Below are positions 7,090 through 14,531 of a stretch of 42,289 nt of DNA, one piece after another. The number at the start of each line of letters is the position of its first letter. Positions within the stretch are counted from its first letter, which is position 1. The stretch lies in contig NZ_CAKTTZ010000020.1 in the NCBI RefSeq assembly GCF_934617235.1, forward strand, positions 1 through 42,289. The letters are read 5' to 3'. The notes under the pieces are model-generated. The model did not search any database, was not told the origin of the DNA, and saw only the letters and a program-made list of their open reading frames with translations. The translations under genes and the position numbers were made by a program. Origin of the DNA: an uncultured Ellagibacter sp. (GTDB taxonomy: Bacteria > Actinomycetota > Coriobacteriia > Coriobacteriales > Eggerthellaceae).

Positions 7090-7632
7090 GTGTCTTGCAG
7101 GGTGCTAGTAGTGACAGGAAGTCCTCGCGTGGGCGGCAATTCCGACACGCTCGCCGAGGTGTTTATCGAAGGTGCGCAGTCGGCTGGCTGCGAGGTTCGC
7201 CGCATCGATGCCGGGCGCGCGAAGATTGCGGGCTGTCTTGGGTGCAACTACTGCTTCACCCACGAAGGCGCCTGCGTTCAGCAAGATGACATGCAGCGGT
7301 TCTACCCCGATCTTCACTGGGCTGACGTGCTCGTGTACGCTACGCCGCTCTACTGCTTCACGTACCCCGCGCAGCTGAAGGCGTTTCAGGACCGCATGTT
7401 CTGCGGAATCGCGAAGTCGTTCAACATCCCGCGCGTCGGCCTGCTCCTCTGCCTCGAGGACAAAGACATCACGGCGGCGGACTCGCTGCTCGACACGTAC
7501 CGCCGTTCGAACGCATACACACATCAGGAGAGCATCGGCGAGGTCGTCGTGAACGCCGTTTTCGAGAAGGGGGCTATCGCAGGCAACCCCGGTCTTGAGA
7601 AGGCTCGCGAGCTTGGCGCAAGCCTTGCGTAG
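7090..7632 (+). CDS. NAD(P)H-dependent FMN reductase / iron-sulfur flavoprotein-like
   Basis: The 180-residue protein has a flavodoxin-like fold. The N-terminal VLVVTGSPRVGGNSDTLAE is the FMN phosphate-binding loop (residues 5-23). A cysteine cluster C49-x2-C52-x2-C55-x6-C62 follows, then QQDDM and the flavin-contacting ADVLVYATPLYCFTYPAQLKAFQDR. The cysteine spacing fits the CX2CX2CX4-7C pattern of archaeal-type iron-sulfur flavoproteins, but many plain NADPH-dependent FMN reductases share these cysteines. The function is therefore redox/flavin with unknown substrate. The GTG start at 7090 is chosen for AAAGGAGAGGG (7073-7083) upstream; the frame is open back into the ffh end but without a start signal. 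Confidence 0.8.
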   Translation: MSCRVLVVTGSPRVGGNSDTLAEVFIEGAQSAGCEVRRIDAGRAKIAGCLGCNYCFTHEGACVQQDDMQRFYPDLHWADVLVYATPLYCFTYPAQLKAFQDRMFCGIAKSFNIPRVGLLLCLEDKDITAADSLLDTYRRSNAYTHQESIGEVVVNAVFEKGAIAGNPGLEKARELGASLA

Positions 7633-7672
7633 CCCGCTTTCGCCCGTTTGTGTGGGCATCATGAGTTCTCGC

Positions 7673-7701
7673 TTGCCATTTTCCCCGAATCTGGGTAATA
7701 T
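7673..7701 (+). promoter_or_regulatory. Promoter of the rpsP-khpA-rimM-trmD operon
   Basis: TTGCCA (7673-7678) and TAATAT (7696-7701) are separated by exactly 17 bp, 75 nt upstream of rpsP. This is a good sigma-70-type match located where a ribosomal operon promoter is expected. Confidence 0.6.
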
Positions 7702-7775
7702 TAGAAATCGCTGTTTTTCCCGAAGTTGAAGCTTCGCGGAAATCGAAAGATGTAAGGTAAAAGGAGTTCAACTTC

Positions 7776-8021
7776 ATGGCAGTCAAAATTCGCCTGGCTC
7801 GTCACGGCGCGAAGAAGCGTCCGTACTATCGTATCGTTGTTGCTGATGCCCGCGCTCCGCGCGACGGCAAGTTCATCGAGGAGGTCGGCCGCTACAACCC
7901 GTGCGTCGATCCTTCCATGATCAAGTTCGACCTCGAGAAGGTTGACAAGTGGATCGCCAATGGCGCACAGCCGACCGACACGGTCGCTCGTCTTCTCGAA
8001 ACTGCTCGCAAGGAAGCGTAG
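7776..8021 (+). CDS. rpsP: 30S ribosomal protein S16
   Basis: The 81-residue S16 begins MAVKIRLARHGAKKRPYYRIVVADARAPRDG, which is diagnostic. It has the later motif FIEEVGRYNP and the helix WIANGAQPTDTVARLL. S16 stabilises the body of the small ribosomal subunit. The RBS AAAGGAG (7759-7765) precedes the ATG. It is first in the operon with khpA, rimM and trmD, the usual bacterial order. Confidence 0.98.
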   Translation: MAVKIRLARHGAKKRPYYRIVVADARAPRDGKFIEEVGRYNPCVDPSMIKFDLEKVDKWIANGAQPTDTVARLLETARKEA

Positions 8022-8026
8022 AAGAC

Positions 8027-8281
8027 ATGTCCGAGCAGACGGAAGACCTCGTCGGCTTGGTTGACGCGATTGTTCGTCCCCTCGTCGATAACGAGGAGGA
8101 CCTTGACATTCAGGGGAGCGAGTCCGAAGAGGGCTCGATTCTCGTGGAGATTCGCGTGAACGAAGAGGACGCTGGCAAGATCATCGGCCGCCAAGGTCGC
8201 GTCATCAAGGCTATCCGCACGCTTGCCCGTGCGGCTGCTTCCCGTGCCGACATTCCCGTTGACGTGGAGATTGTCGACTAG
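8027..8281 (+). CDS. khpA: KH-domain RNA-binding protein KhpA
   Basis: The 84-residue protein is a single KH domain with the GxxG loop in IIGRQGRVIKAIRTLARAAA, the RNA-backbone contact. KhpA (YlqC/UPF0109 family) works with KhpB/EloR in Gram-positive bacteria as an RNA chaperone affecting small RNAs and cell elongation. It lies 5 nt after rpsP, and its stop codon overlaps the rimM start by one base, so it is co-transcribed. The start is ATG 8027; earlier in-frame codons lie inside rpsP. Confidence 0.93.
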   Translation: MSEQTEDLVGLVDAIVRPLVDNEEDLDIQGSESEEGSILVEIRVNEEDAGKIIGRQGRVIKAIRTLARAAASRADIPVDVEIVD

Positions 8282-8811
8282 TGCGCACCTGGGCTGATGT
8301 TGCCTGGTTGGCGACTGCGAAGAATTTAGATGGGGGGCTCGTCGTGCGAAGCGCGTCGGGCCTTCCTTTTTTGCTCGAAGAGGGCATGGAGGTGGCATTC
8401 GTGCCGCCTGTTCTCGATGTGCCCCGTCGTGCGAAAGTCGAGGAAATCCGCCCACAGGATGACACCTCTGCTGTCGTGTGGTTCGAAGGCGTTGCCGACA
8501 TCGACACGGCGAAGGCCCTTTGCGGATGCCACGTGCTCGTTCGCCGTGAGGAGCTTCCCGAACTCGCGCAGGCTGTGGCGGCCGCGCATTCGGATGGAGC
8601 GTCCGGCTGGGAAGTCCACGATGCCAAGGCGGGCCTTCTGGGAACGCTTTCGCGCGTGGAGGACAATCCTGGTCAGAGCCTGCTTATCGTCGATCGGGCA
8701 GGTGGGGAAGGCACCCTGCTCATTCCGCTTGTGGATGAGTTCCTGATAGGGGTCGACGACGAACGCGAGCGCATCGATGTCGACGTGCCGCGCGGCCTGT
8801 TAAGCTTGTAG
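8281..8811 (+). CDS. rimM: 16S rRNA processing protein RimM
   Basis: The 176-residue protein assists late maturation of the 30S head domain and binds S19. The N-terminal RimM barrel includes VVRSASGLPFLLEEG and the motif EIRPQDDTSAVVWFEGVADIDTAKALCG, corresponding to the usual F.g..dR..Ae.L.G. The C-terminal PRC-barrel includes GWEVHDAKAGLLGTLSRVEDNPGQSLLIVDR and LLIPLVDEFL. The GTG start overlaps the khpA stop (TAGTG). The sequence is rather divergent, but position between khpA and trmD confirms it. Confidence 0.92.
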   Translation: MRTWADVAWLATAKNLDGGLVVRSASGLPFLLEEGMEVAFVPPVLDVPRRAKVEEIRPQDDTSAVVWFEGVADIDTAKALCGCHVLVRREELPELAQAVAAAHSDGASGWEVHDAKAGLLGTLSRVEDNPGQSLLIVDRAGGEGTLLIPLVDEFLIGVDDERERIDVDVPRGLLSL

Positions 8812-8829
8812 CACCGCGATTTTGCAAGG

Positions 8830-8868
8830 TGGGCGCTCGGGGTTGGTCCTGGGCGCCCATTTTCGTTT
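8830..8868 (+). terminator. Hairpin between rimM and trmD, possible attenuator
   Basis: TGGGCGC (8830-8836) pairs with GCGCCCA (8853-8859), followed by an interrupted T stretch (TTTTCGTTT). It lies within the operon, just before the trmD RBS AGGAGG, so it is more likely a partial terminator or processing site than a full stop. Confidence 0.45.
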
Positions 8869-8883
8869 CAAGGAGGACACCGG

Positions 8884-9774
8884 ATGATCATCGAGACCCT
8901 GTCAACGTTTCCGGGCATGTACGACTCGGTGATGAACTCATCGATGATGCGCATCGCCCAAGAGAAGGGAATTCTCGACTTTCACGCGTATGACCTGCGT
9001 GATTGGACGCATGATCGCCATCGCACGACCGATGACGACCCCTACGGTGGCGGGGCGGGCCTCGTCATGAAGTGCGAGCCGCTCTTCGAGGCGTACGACG
9101 AAATCTGTGCAAGGGGAGTAGAGCGCGATTTCGGTTCCTGCCTGGAACGGGCGGATCGGGCGGCGTCCACAAAGCGAGTTCCGCACGAGCCGGAAGTGCC
9201 CTCTGGCACTTCCGCGCCAGCAGGACTGCCGAGCGACTGGGCGCTGCCCGATCCGCCCGCCGCGCCGCAGTCGAATTGCTCCAAGCCCTACACCATCTTC
9301 CTTGCACCGCAGGGCGAGCGCTTTTGCGACGATATCGCGCTCGATCTCGCTAAAGAGGAGCGCCTCCTGTTCATTTGCGGGCACTACGAGGGCATCGACG
9401 AGCGCGTCTACACGTTGGCTGACCGCGTTATCTCGCTTGGGGATTACGTGCTCACCAGTGGCGAGCTCGCCTCGATGGTTGTGATCGACGCGGTGGTTCG
9501 CAAGCTTCCCGGCGTGCTCGGTGCCGAGGAAGGGGCAATCACCGAGAGCTTCTCGGACGGCCTTTTGGAGTATCCCCAGTACACGCGCCCTGCCGAATTC
9601 CGTGGAATGAGAGTTCCCGACGTGCTTCTTTCGGGGGATCACGGCAAGGTGGCGAAGTGGCGTCGCGAGCAGAGTCTGCTTCGCACGGCCCGCTTGCGCC
9701 CCGACCTGCTTGACGACGTGGAACTTTCGCCCGCTGACAGGGATTTTCTGCAAAGATTGCACGAAGAGGGCTAA
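8884..9774 (+). CDS. trmD: tRNA (guanine37-N1)-methyltransferase TrmD with an internal insertion
   Basis: TrmD is the SPOUT-family enzyme that makes m1G37 next to the anticodon and prevents +1 frameshifts. Family hallmarks are present: LSTFPGMYDSV, the DRHRTTDDDPYGGGAGLVMKCEPL segment, FLAPQGERF, FICGHYEGIDERV (knot and SAM site), SLGDYVLTSGELASMVVIDAVVRKLPGVLG, YTRPAEFRGMRVPDVLLSGDHGKVAKWRREQSLLRT, and a C-terminal helix domain. Length is 296 residues against about 245 usually. The excess is an insertion of about 50 residues (roughly 80-130), Pro/Ala/Ser-rich, between the EPL segment and FLAPQG. Its DNA is a long palindrome (9148-9259), so it looks like an inserted repeat that kept the frame. 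The conserved motifs on both sides are intact, so the enzyme is probably active. RBS AGGAGG at 8870-8875. Confidence 0.95.
   Translation: MIIETLSTFPGMYDSVMNSSMMRIAQEKGILDFHAYDLRDWTHDRHRTTDDDPYGGGAGLVMKCEPLFEAYDEICARGVERDFGSCLERADRAASTKRVPHEPEVPSGTSAPAGLPSDWALPDPPAAPQSNCSKPYTIFLAPQGERFCDDIALDLAKEERLLFICGHYEGIDERVYTLADRVISLGDYVLTSGELASMVVIDAVVRKLPGVLGAEEGAITESFSDGLLEYPQYTRPAEFRGMRVPDVLLSGDHGKVAKWRREQSLLRTARLRPDLLDDVELSPADRDFLQRLHEEG
9148..9259. repeat. Long palindromic element inserted in frame within trmD
   Basis: The outer arms CGGGCGGATCGGGC (9148-9161) and GCCCGATCCGCCCG (9246-9259) are perfect reverse complements over 14 bp. The match continues inward to 22 bp (9148-9169 against 9238-9259), with only two differences, both G-U compatible. 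At the centre is a second perfect 10-bp hairpin, CGGAAGTGCC (9191-9200) and GGCACTTCCG (9205-9214), with a CTCT loop. The whole could fold into one nested hairpin of about 112 nt. It encodes residues about 89-126 of TrmD, the part absent from the family. No other copy was seen in the window. Confidence 0.85.
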
Positions 9775-9859
9775 GGCATTGCGCGAAGCGCTATCATTCG
9801 AATTCACGACTTGAATCACGGGTGGCGGCAGCCCCCGTATCGAAAGGATATCTCGCTTC

Positions 9860-10429
9860 ATGTTTTCCGGTCAGCATGCCGAACGCCAGGGCTCTAAGAT
9901 GGTTCGCAGTCTGCTCAGCATCGTCATCATGGTGCTCGTCGTGTTCGGCCTTTCGCGTTTGTTGAACGCTTTCGTCTTCGGTGCCTACGAGATTCCCTCG
10001 GGTTCGATGGAAGACACCATCGAGGTGGGGGACCTCGTCTTCTCGGAAAAGCTATCCTATTATGCGAACGAGCCCAAGCAGGGGGACATCATCACGTTCG
10101 CCGATCCGCTCGTTTCCAACCGCACGCTTATCAAACGCGTCATCGCCACCGAAGGCCAAACGGTCGACCTGCAAAACGGTAAGGTCGTCGTCGATGGGGT
10201 CGTGCTCGACGAGCCCTATACCGAGAACAAGGTTTCCGAGCCATTCGACAAAACGGCCGTTTCCATCAGCTATCCTTATACCGTGCCCGAGGGCTGCCTT
10301 TGGGTCATGGGGGACAATCGAACCAATTCGCAGGATTCGCGCTATTTCGGCGCAATCAAAGCCTCGAGCGTTACCGGTCACGCCGTGTTCACCTACTGGC
10401 CGATTCCGCATATCGGGGTGCTGTCTTAG
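9860..10429 (+). CDS. lepB: Signal peptidase I
   Basis: The 189-residue membrane protease removes signal peptides from exported proteins. One N-terminal transmembrane segment spans about residues 15-40. The catalytic Ser49 lies in IPSGSMEDTI and the general base Lys92 in TLIKRVIATEGQ. Box E is VMGDNRTNSQDSRYFG. All signal peptidase I boxes are present, with the active site outside the membrane. The ATG at 9860 follows GAAAGG (9842-9847). It lies 85 nt after trmD and 53 nt before glyQ. No clear terminator separates it from its neighbours. Confidence 0.96.
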   Translation: MFSGQHAERQGSKMVRSLLSIVIMVLVVFGLSRLLNAFVFGAYEIPSGSMEDTIEVGDLVFSEKLSYYANEPKQGDIITFADPLVSNRTLIKRVIATEGQTVDLQNGKVVVDGVVLDEPYTENKVSEPFDKTAVSISYPYTVPEGCLWVMGDNRTNSQDSRYFGAIKASSVTGHAVFTYWPIPHIGVLS

Positions 10430-10482
10430 CAAGGGAAAACCGGGCGCTCGGCGTCCCGTGCATCGATACGAGAAGGAGAGTC

Positions 10483-11415
10483 ATGGCAGAGACATCCGCC
10501 GGCCCCGTGGCCGACAAGCTGACGTTCCAGGACATCATCATGAACCTGCAGCGCTACTGGGCGAAGCAGGGCTGCGTCGTTATGCAGCCTTACGACAGCG
10601 AGGTGGGCGCGGGTACCTTCCACACCGCCACCACGTTGCGCAGCCTCGGGCCTAACGCCTGGCGCACCTGCTATCCGCAGCCGTGCCGTCGTCCGGCCGA
10701 CGGCCGATATGGTGAGAATCCTAATCGTATGCAGCACTACTACCAGTTCCAGGTCATCTTGAAGCCCTGCCCGGTCGACTCCCAAGAGCTCTACCTCGGC
10801 TCGCTCAAGGCGATCGGCCTCGATCCTGACGAGCACGACGTGCGCTTTGTCGAGGACGACTGGGAGAGCCCGACGCTCGGCGCCTGGGGCCTTGGCTGGG
10901 AAGTCTGGATGGACGGTATGGAGGTCACGCAGTACACGTACTTCCAGCAGGTCGGCGGCATCGAGGTCGACCCGGTGCCCGTCGAGATCACCTACGGTCT
11001 CGAGCGCATCGCCATGTACGTGCAGGGCGTCGACTCCGTCTACGACCTTGTCTGGTCCTATCTGCCCGACGGTACCCCCATGACCTACGGCGACGTCTTC
11101 CATGAAAACGAGGTCGAGTTCTCGGCTTACAACTTCGAGGTTGCCGACGTCGAGATGATGCGCCGCAAGTTCGACGAGTACGAGGCCGAGTGCCACTCCT
11201 GTCTCGATCGCAAGCTGCCGCTTCCCGCCTACGACTGCGTCATGAAGTGCAGCCATGCATTCAATATCTTGGACGCCCGTGGCGCCATCTCGGCGACCGA
11301 GCGCGCCAACTACATCCTGCGCGTCCGCGCCGTCGCCAAGGCCTGCTGCGAGAGCTATCTTGCCGAGGTCGCTGGCAAGAAAGACACGTATTCCACGAAG
11401 GGCGAGGTGGCCTAA
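10483..11415 (+). CDS. glyQ: Glycyl-tRNA synthetase alpha subunit
   Basis: The 310-residue catalytic subunit of the (alpha beta)2 glycyl-tRNA synthetase activates glycine. Diagnostic segments are LTFQDIIMNLQRYWAKQGCVVMQPYDSEVGAGTFHTAT, AYVQPCRRP-like CYPQPCRRPADGRYGENPNRMQHYYQFQV, and GWEVWMDGMEVTQYTYFQQVGG. The ATG at 10483 is fixed by AGAAGGAGAG (10471-10480). The TAA stop abuts the glyS ATG. Many high-GC actinobacteria use a single-chain GlyRS instead, so the two-subunit form is informative for placement. Confidence 0.98.
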   Translation: MAETSAGPVADKLTFQDIIMNLQRYWAKQGCVVMQPYDSEVGAGTFHTATTLRSLGPNAWRTCYPQPCRRPADGRYGENPNRMQHYYQFQVILKPCPVDSQELYLGSLKAIGLDPDEHDVRFVEDDWESPTLGAWGLGWEVWMDGMEVTQYTYFQQVGGIEVDPVPVEITYGLERIAMYVQGVDSVYDLVWSYLPDGTPMTYGDVFHENEVEFSAYNFEVADVEMMRRKFDEYEAECHSCLDRKLPLPAYDCVMKCSHAFNILDARGAISATERANYILRVRAVAKACCESYLAEVAGKKDTYSTKGEVA

Positions 11416-13518
11416 ATGGCAGATACTCTGGATTTCCTGCTCGAGATCGGCACTGAGGAAATGCCCTCGGCGCCGCTTATCAACGCTTCCAAACAGCTTC
11501 CCAAGCTCGTTGTGAAGATGCTCGACGAGGCCGGGCTTTCCCATGGCGATGTGCGCGTCATCTCCTCGCCGCGCCGTCTTGCCGCTATCGTGGCCGACGT
11601 CGCCTGCGCCACTGAGGCAGTTCACGAGGTCAAGCGCGGCCCGAAGGCCCAGATCGCCTTTGATGCCGACGGCAACCCCACCAAGGCTGCCGAAGGCTTC
11701 GCCCGCAAGTGCGGCGTCGAGACCTCCGCGCTTACTCGCAAGGTGGACGAGGATGGCAACGAGTACGTTTTCGCCGAGAAGAACGTGCCCTCCGAGCCCG
11801 CCATGCCCATTCTTTCGGCTCTCGGCCACGACGTTATCGCGGCCATCGAGTGGCCCAACTACCGCTCCCAGCGCTGGGGCTCCGAGCATGAGACCTTCGT
11901 GCGCCCGATCCGCTGGATTTGCTCGCTTTTGGGCGAGGAAGTTGTGCCGGTGTCCTACGCCGACGTGACGAGTGACAACACCACGCGCGGTCATCGTGTC
12001 CTCGCGCCCGGCGATCATGTCGTTTCCAGTCCTGCCGCCTATGAGCAGGTGCTCAAGGATTCCTTCGTGCTCGGCGCCGAGGCGCGCGAGGCGGCTATCC
12101 GCGAGGGCATCGCCGCTATCGAGGCCGCTCGTCCCGGCAGCCATGTCGACACGCCCAAGCGCATCTTCGACGAGGTTGTGAACCTCTGCGAGTGGCCGAC
12201 CGTGCTCGTCGGTAAGTTCGACGAGGAATTCCTCCGCGTCCCGCAGGAGATCATCTGCGAGTCCATGCTCTCCAACCAGCGCTATTTCCCGATTTTCGAT
12301 GCCGCGGGCAAGCTCACCCGCGAGTTCGTGATCGTCTCGAATGCCGACCCGAAGGTCTCCGCCACGGTCGTCTCCGGCAACGAGCGCGTCGTGCGCCCGC
12401 GCCTTGACGACGCCAAGTTCTTCTTCGATGAGGACTTGAAGCGCCCGATGGAGGAGTTCGTCGAGCGCCTCGGCATCGTCACGTTCCAAGAAAAGCTCGG
12501 TACCACGCTGCAGAAGGTTCAGCGCATGGAGAAGCTTGCGGGCGCGGCCGCTGCTGCTGCCGGCGAGGATGAGGCGGGTGTTGCGAACGCTGTCCGTGCA
12601 GCTCACCTGGCTAAGGCCGACCTTGTCTCCCAGGCTGTCGTCGAGTTCACCAACCAGCAAGGCGTTATGGGTGGCTACTACGCCGAGGCCACCGGTGAGG
12701 CTCCCGAGGTTTGCGCCGCCATCCGCGAGCATTACCGTCCGCGTTTCGCGGGCGACGAGCTGCCCTCCGGCGTCTGCGGCAAGTGCGTCGCCATCGCCGA
12801 CAAGCTCGATACCTGCTGCGGCATCTTCGCAATCGACGAGCCGCCGACGGGATCTTCCGACCCCTACGCTGTCCGCCGCGCCGCAATCGGCATCATCGCC
12901 ATGTTGCGCACGATGCCCACCGTCGGCCTGAAAGACCTCATCGCAGCCTCGCTTGATGCTTACGCCGAGCAGGGGCTTAAGTTCGATTGCGCCGCTGTGG
13001 CTGAGAAGATCGAGCAGTTCTTCGCAGGCCGCTTGAAGTCCATCGCCAAGGACGAGGGCATCCGTCTCGACTCGATCGAGGCCGTCTCTGCGGTCGACGT
13101 CATCGACCCCGCCGAGTTCTTCGCCCGCGCCTGCGCGCTCGATGCCGCCCGCGCCGAGCAGCCCGAGACCTACGAGGCGCTCGCGGGTGCCTTTACGCGT
13201 GCCCACAACCTCGCGGATGCCGTCCTCGGCTGCGAGGTCGACACCTCGATTCTCGGCGAATCCGAGCTCGCGCTTCTGCATGCCTGCGAGGAAGGGGAGG
13301 AAAAGGTCGCCTCCGCGCTCGCCGGCAAGGACTTCGATGCAGCTTGCTCTGCCCTTGCGGCGCTCAAGGAGCCTATCGATGCCTTCTTCGAGGATGTCAT
13401 GGTTATGGACGAGAACGCATCGCTGCGTGAGAATCGCCTGCGCCTGCTCAATCGCTTCGTCGGCGTGTTTACGGACGTCGCCGATTTCGGGCTGATGGCG
13501 AAGAAGGCCCAAAAGTAA
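11416..13518 (+). CDS. glyS: Glycyl-tRNA synthetase beta subunit
   Basis: The 700-residue beta subunit binds tRNA-Gly and completes the bacterial heterotetrameric synthetase. It opens with the family signature DFLLEIGTEEMPSAPL. It contains the B3/B4-like and HD-like core (RSQRWGSEHETFVRPIRWICSLLG, ESMLSNQRYFPIFDAAGKL) and VVEFTNQQGVMGGYYAEATGE. The C-terminal anticodon-binding region includes ENASLRENRLRLLNRF. It starts immediately after the glyQ stop with no gap. The C-terminal half is rich in Ala/Glu helices, as is usual for this family. Confidence 0.97.
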   Translation: MADTLDFLLEIGTEEMPSAPLINASKQLPKLVVKMLDEAGLSHGDVRVISSPRRLAAIVADVACATEAVHEVKRGPKAQIAFDADGNPTKAAEGFARKCGVETSALTRKVDEDGNEYVFAEKNVPSEPAMPILSALGHDVIAAIEWPNYRSQRWGSEHETFVRPIRWICSLLGEEVVPVSYADVTSDNTTRGHRVLAPGDHVVSSPAAYEQVLKDSFVLGAEAREAAIREGIAAIEAARPGSHVDTPKRIFDEVVNLCEWPTVLVGKFDEEFLRVPQEIICESMLSNQRYFPIFDAAGKLTREFVIVSNADPKVSATVVSGNERVVRPRLDDAKFFFDEDLKRPMEEFVERLGIVTFQEKLGTTLQKVQRMEKLAGAAAAAAGEDEAGVANAVRAAHLAKADLVSQAVVEFTNQQGVMGGYYAEATGEAPEVCAAIREHYRPRFAGDELPSGVCGKCVAIADKLDTCCGIFAIDEPPTGSSDPYAVRRAAIGIIAMLRTMPTVGLKDLIAASLDAYAEQGLKFDCAAVAEKIEQFFAGRLKSIAKDEGIRLDSIEAVSAVDVIDPAEFFARACALDAARAEQPETYEALAGAFTRAHNLADAVLGCEVDTSILGESELALLHACEEGEEKVASALAGKDFDAACSALAALKEPIDAFFEDVMVMDENASLRENRLRLLNRFVGVFTDVADFGLMAKKAQK

Positions 13519-13548
13519 ACCACCCAAACAGGAAAAGCCAGGCGAGAG

Positions 13549-14430
13549 ATGGATTTCGTTGTGCACACGAACAGGACGCCCCTGCCGACGATTCACGTCA
13601 TCAGCGACTCCGTGGGACTGACGGCGCAGGCTTTGGCCCGCGCCGCCGCCGCGCAGTTCGGCGTGACGAACCCCTGCATCGAGGTATTGCCGAAGGTGCG
13701 CAAGTTCGAGGAGGTGAAGCGCTTCCTCGAAGACCACATGCAGCTTCATCGGGAACTGAAGGGGTCGCCTAAAATCCTCGTCTGCTACACCATCGTCGAC
13801 AAGGAGCTGCGTATCAGCTTGGCCGAGTATGCAGCTTCCGAGCCCGATATCATCGCAATCGATTTGATGACGCAGGTCATCGACGCGATTTCGGGGCTTT
13901 CGGGGCTCGAGCCCTCGTCGAAGCCCGGCGGTCTGCATGTGGCTGACCAGCATTATTTCCGCCGCATCGAGGCAATCGAGTTCACCATTGCCCACGACGA
14001 TGGGCGCAACCCCCAAGACCTCACGCAGGCAGATATCGTCCTGCTCGGCGTTTCGCGTTCCTCGAAGACGCCGACTTCGATCTATCTTTCCCAGCAGGGA
14101 TATAAGGTGGCGAACGTTCCGCTCGATCCGCATACCGAGCCGCCTCGCGAGATTTACGATGTCGACCCGACGCACCTGTTCGGCCTCATGACGACGCCCG
14201 AGGTGCTCGTGGGCATCCGCACTCGCAGGCTCGGCAACGCCGTTGGTGTCGCGAGCAGCTACGCCGATCCTACCTACGTCTACGAGGACCTCGAGTCGGC
14301 TCGCGCGCTCATGCGACGGCTCGGCGCTATCGTCGTTCACACTGAAAACCGCGCCGTCGAGGAGACCGCTCAGGAGATATTGCGCTACTACGAGCGTCTC
14401 CACCCCGTACCTACTGGTATAGTTGAGTAG
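13549..14430 (+). CDS. Pyruvate, phosphate dikinase regulatory protein (bifunctional kinase/phosphorylase)
   Basis: This DUF299-family enzyme switches PPDK off by ADP-dependent phosphorylation of its active-site threonine and on again by Pi-dependent dephosphorylation. The 293-residue protein has IHVISDSVGLTAQALARAA at the N-terminus and the P-loop GVSRSSKTPTSIYLS. Downstream it has the conserved YKVANVPLDP, and LFGLMTTPEVLVGIRTRRL near the C-terminus. It lies directly upstream of ppdK, which fixes PPDK rather than PEP synthase as its target. It follows glyS by 30 nt, an arrangement shared with Firmicutes, so the glyQ-glyS-regulator set is probably one transcript. Confidence 0.94.
   Translation: MDFVVHTNRTPLPTIHVISDSVGLTAQALARAAAAQFGVTNPCIEVLPKVRKFEEVKRFLEDHMQLHRELKGSPKILVCYTIVDKELRISLAEYAASEPDIIAIDLMTQVIDAISGLSGLEPSSKPGGLHVADQHYFRRIEAIEFTIAHDDGRNPQDLTQADIVLLGVSRSSKTPTSIYLSQQGYKVANVPLDPHTEPPREIYDVDPTHLFGLMTTPEVLVGIRTRRLGNAVGVASSYADPTYVYEDLESARALMRRLGAIVVHTENRAVEETAQEILRYYERLHPVPTGIVE
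14415..14423 (+). promoter_or_regulatory. Extended -10 promoter for ppdK
   Basis: TGGTATAGT (TG 14415-14416, TATAGT 14418-14423) lies at the very end of the upstream gene, about 110 nt before the ppdK start. No good -35 is visible. Confidence 0.4.
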
Positions 14431-14531
14431 TACTCGAAACGGATGGGAAACGTGCACGAAATGTTTCTGAATGAGTCACGTTTTCCGACGTCATGGGTAA
14501 AAAGGTAACCGGAGCTTGTAAGGAGAACAAG

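Noticed and set aside
9148..9259. Transcription terminator inside trmD
   Set aside because: The hairpin is followed by GC-rich coding sequence with no T-run, and the trmD frame continues with conserved motifs.
10426..14457. A 1343-codon - strand open frame opposite glyQ, glyS and the PPDK regulator
   Set aside because: Same shadow effect; the + strand genes have all family motifs and ribosome binding sites.
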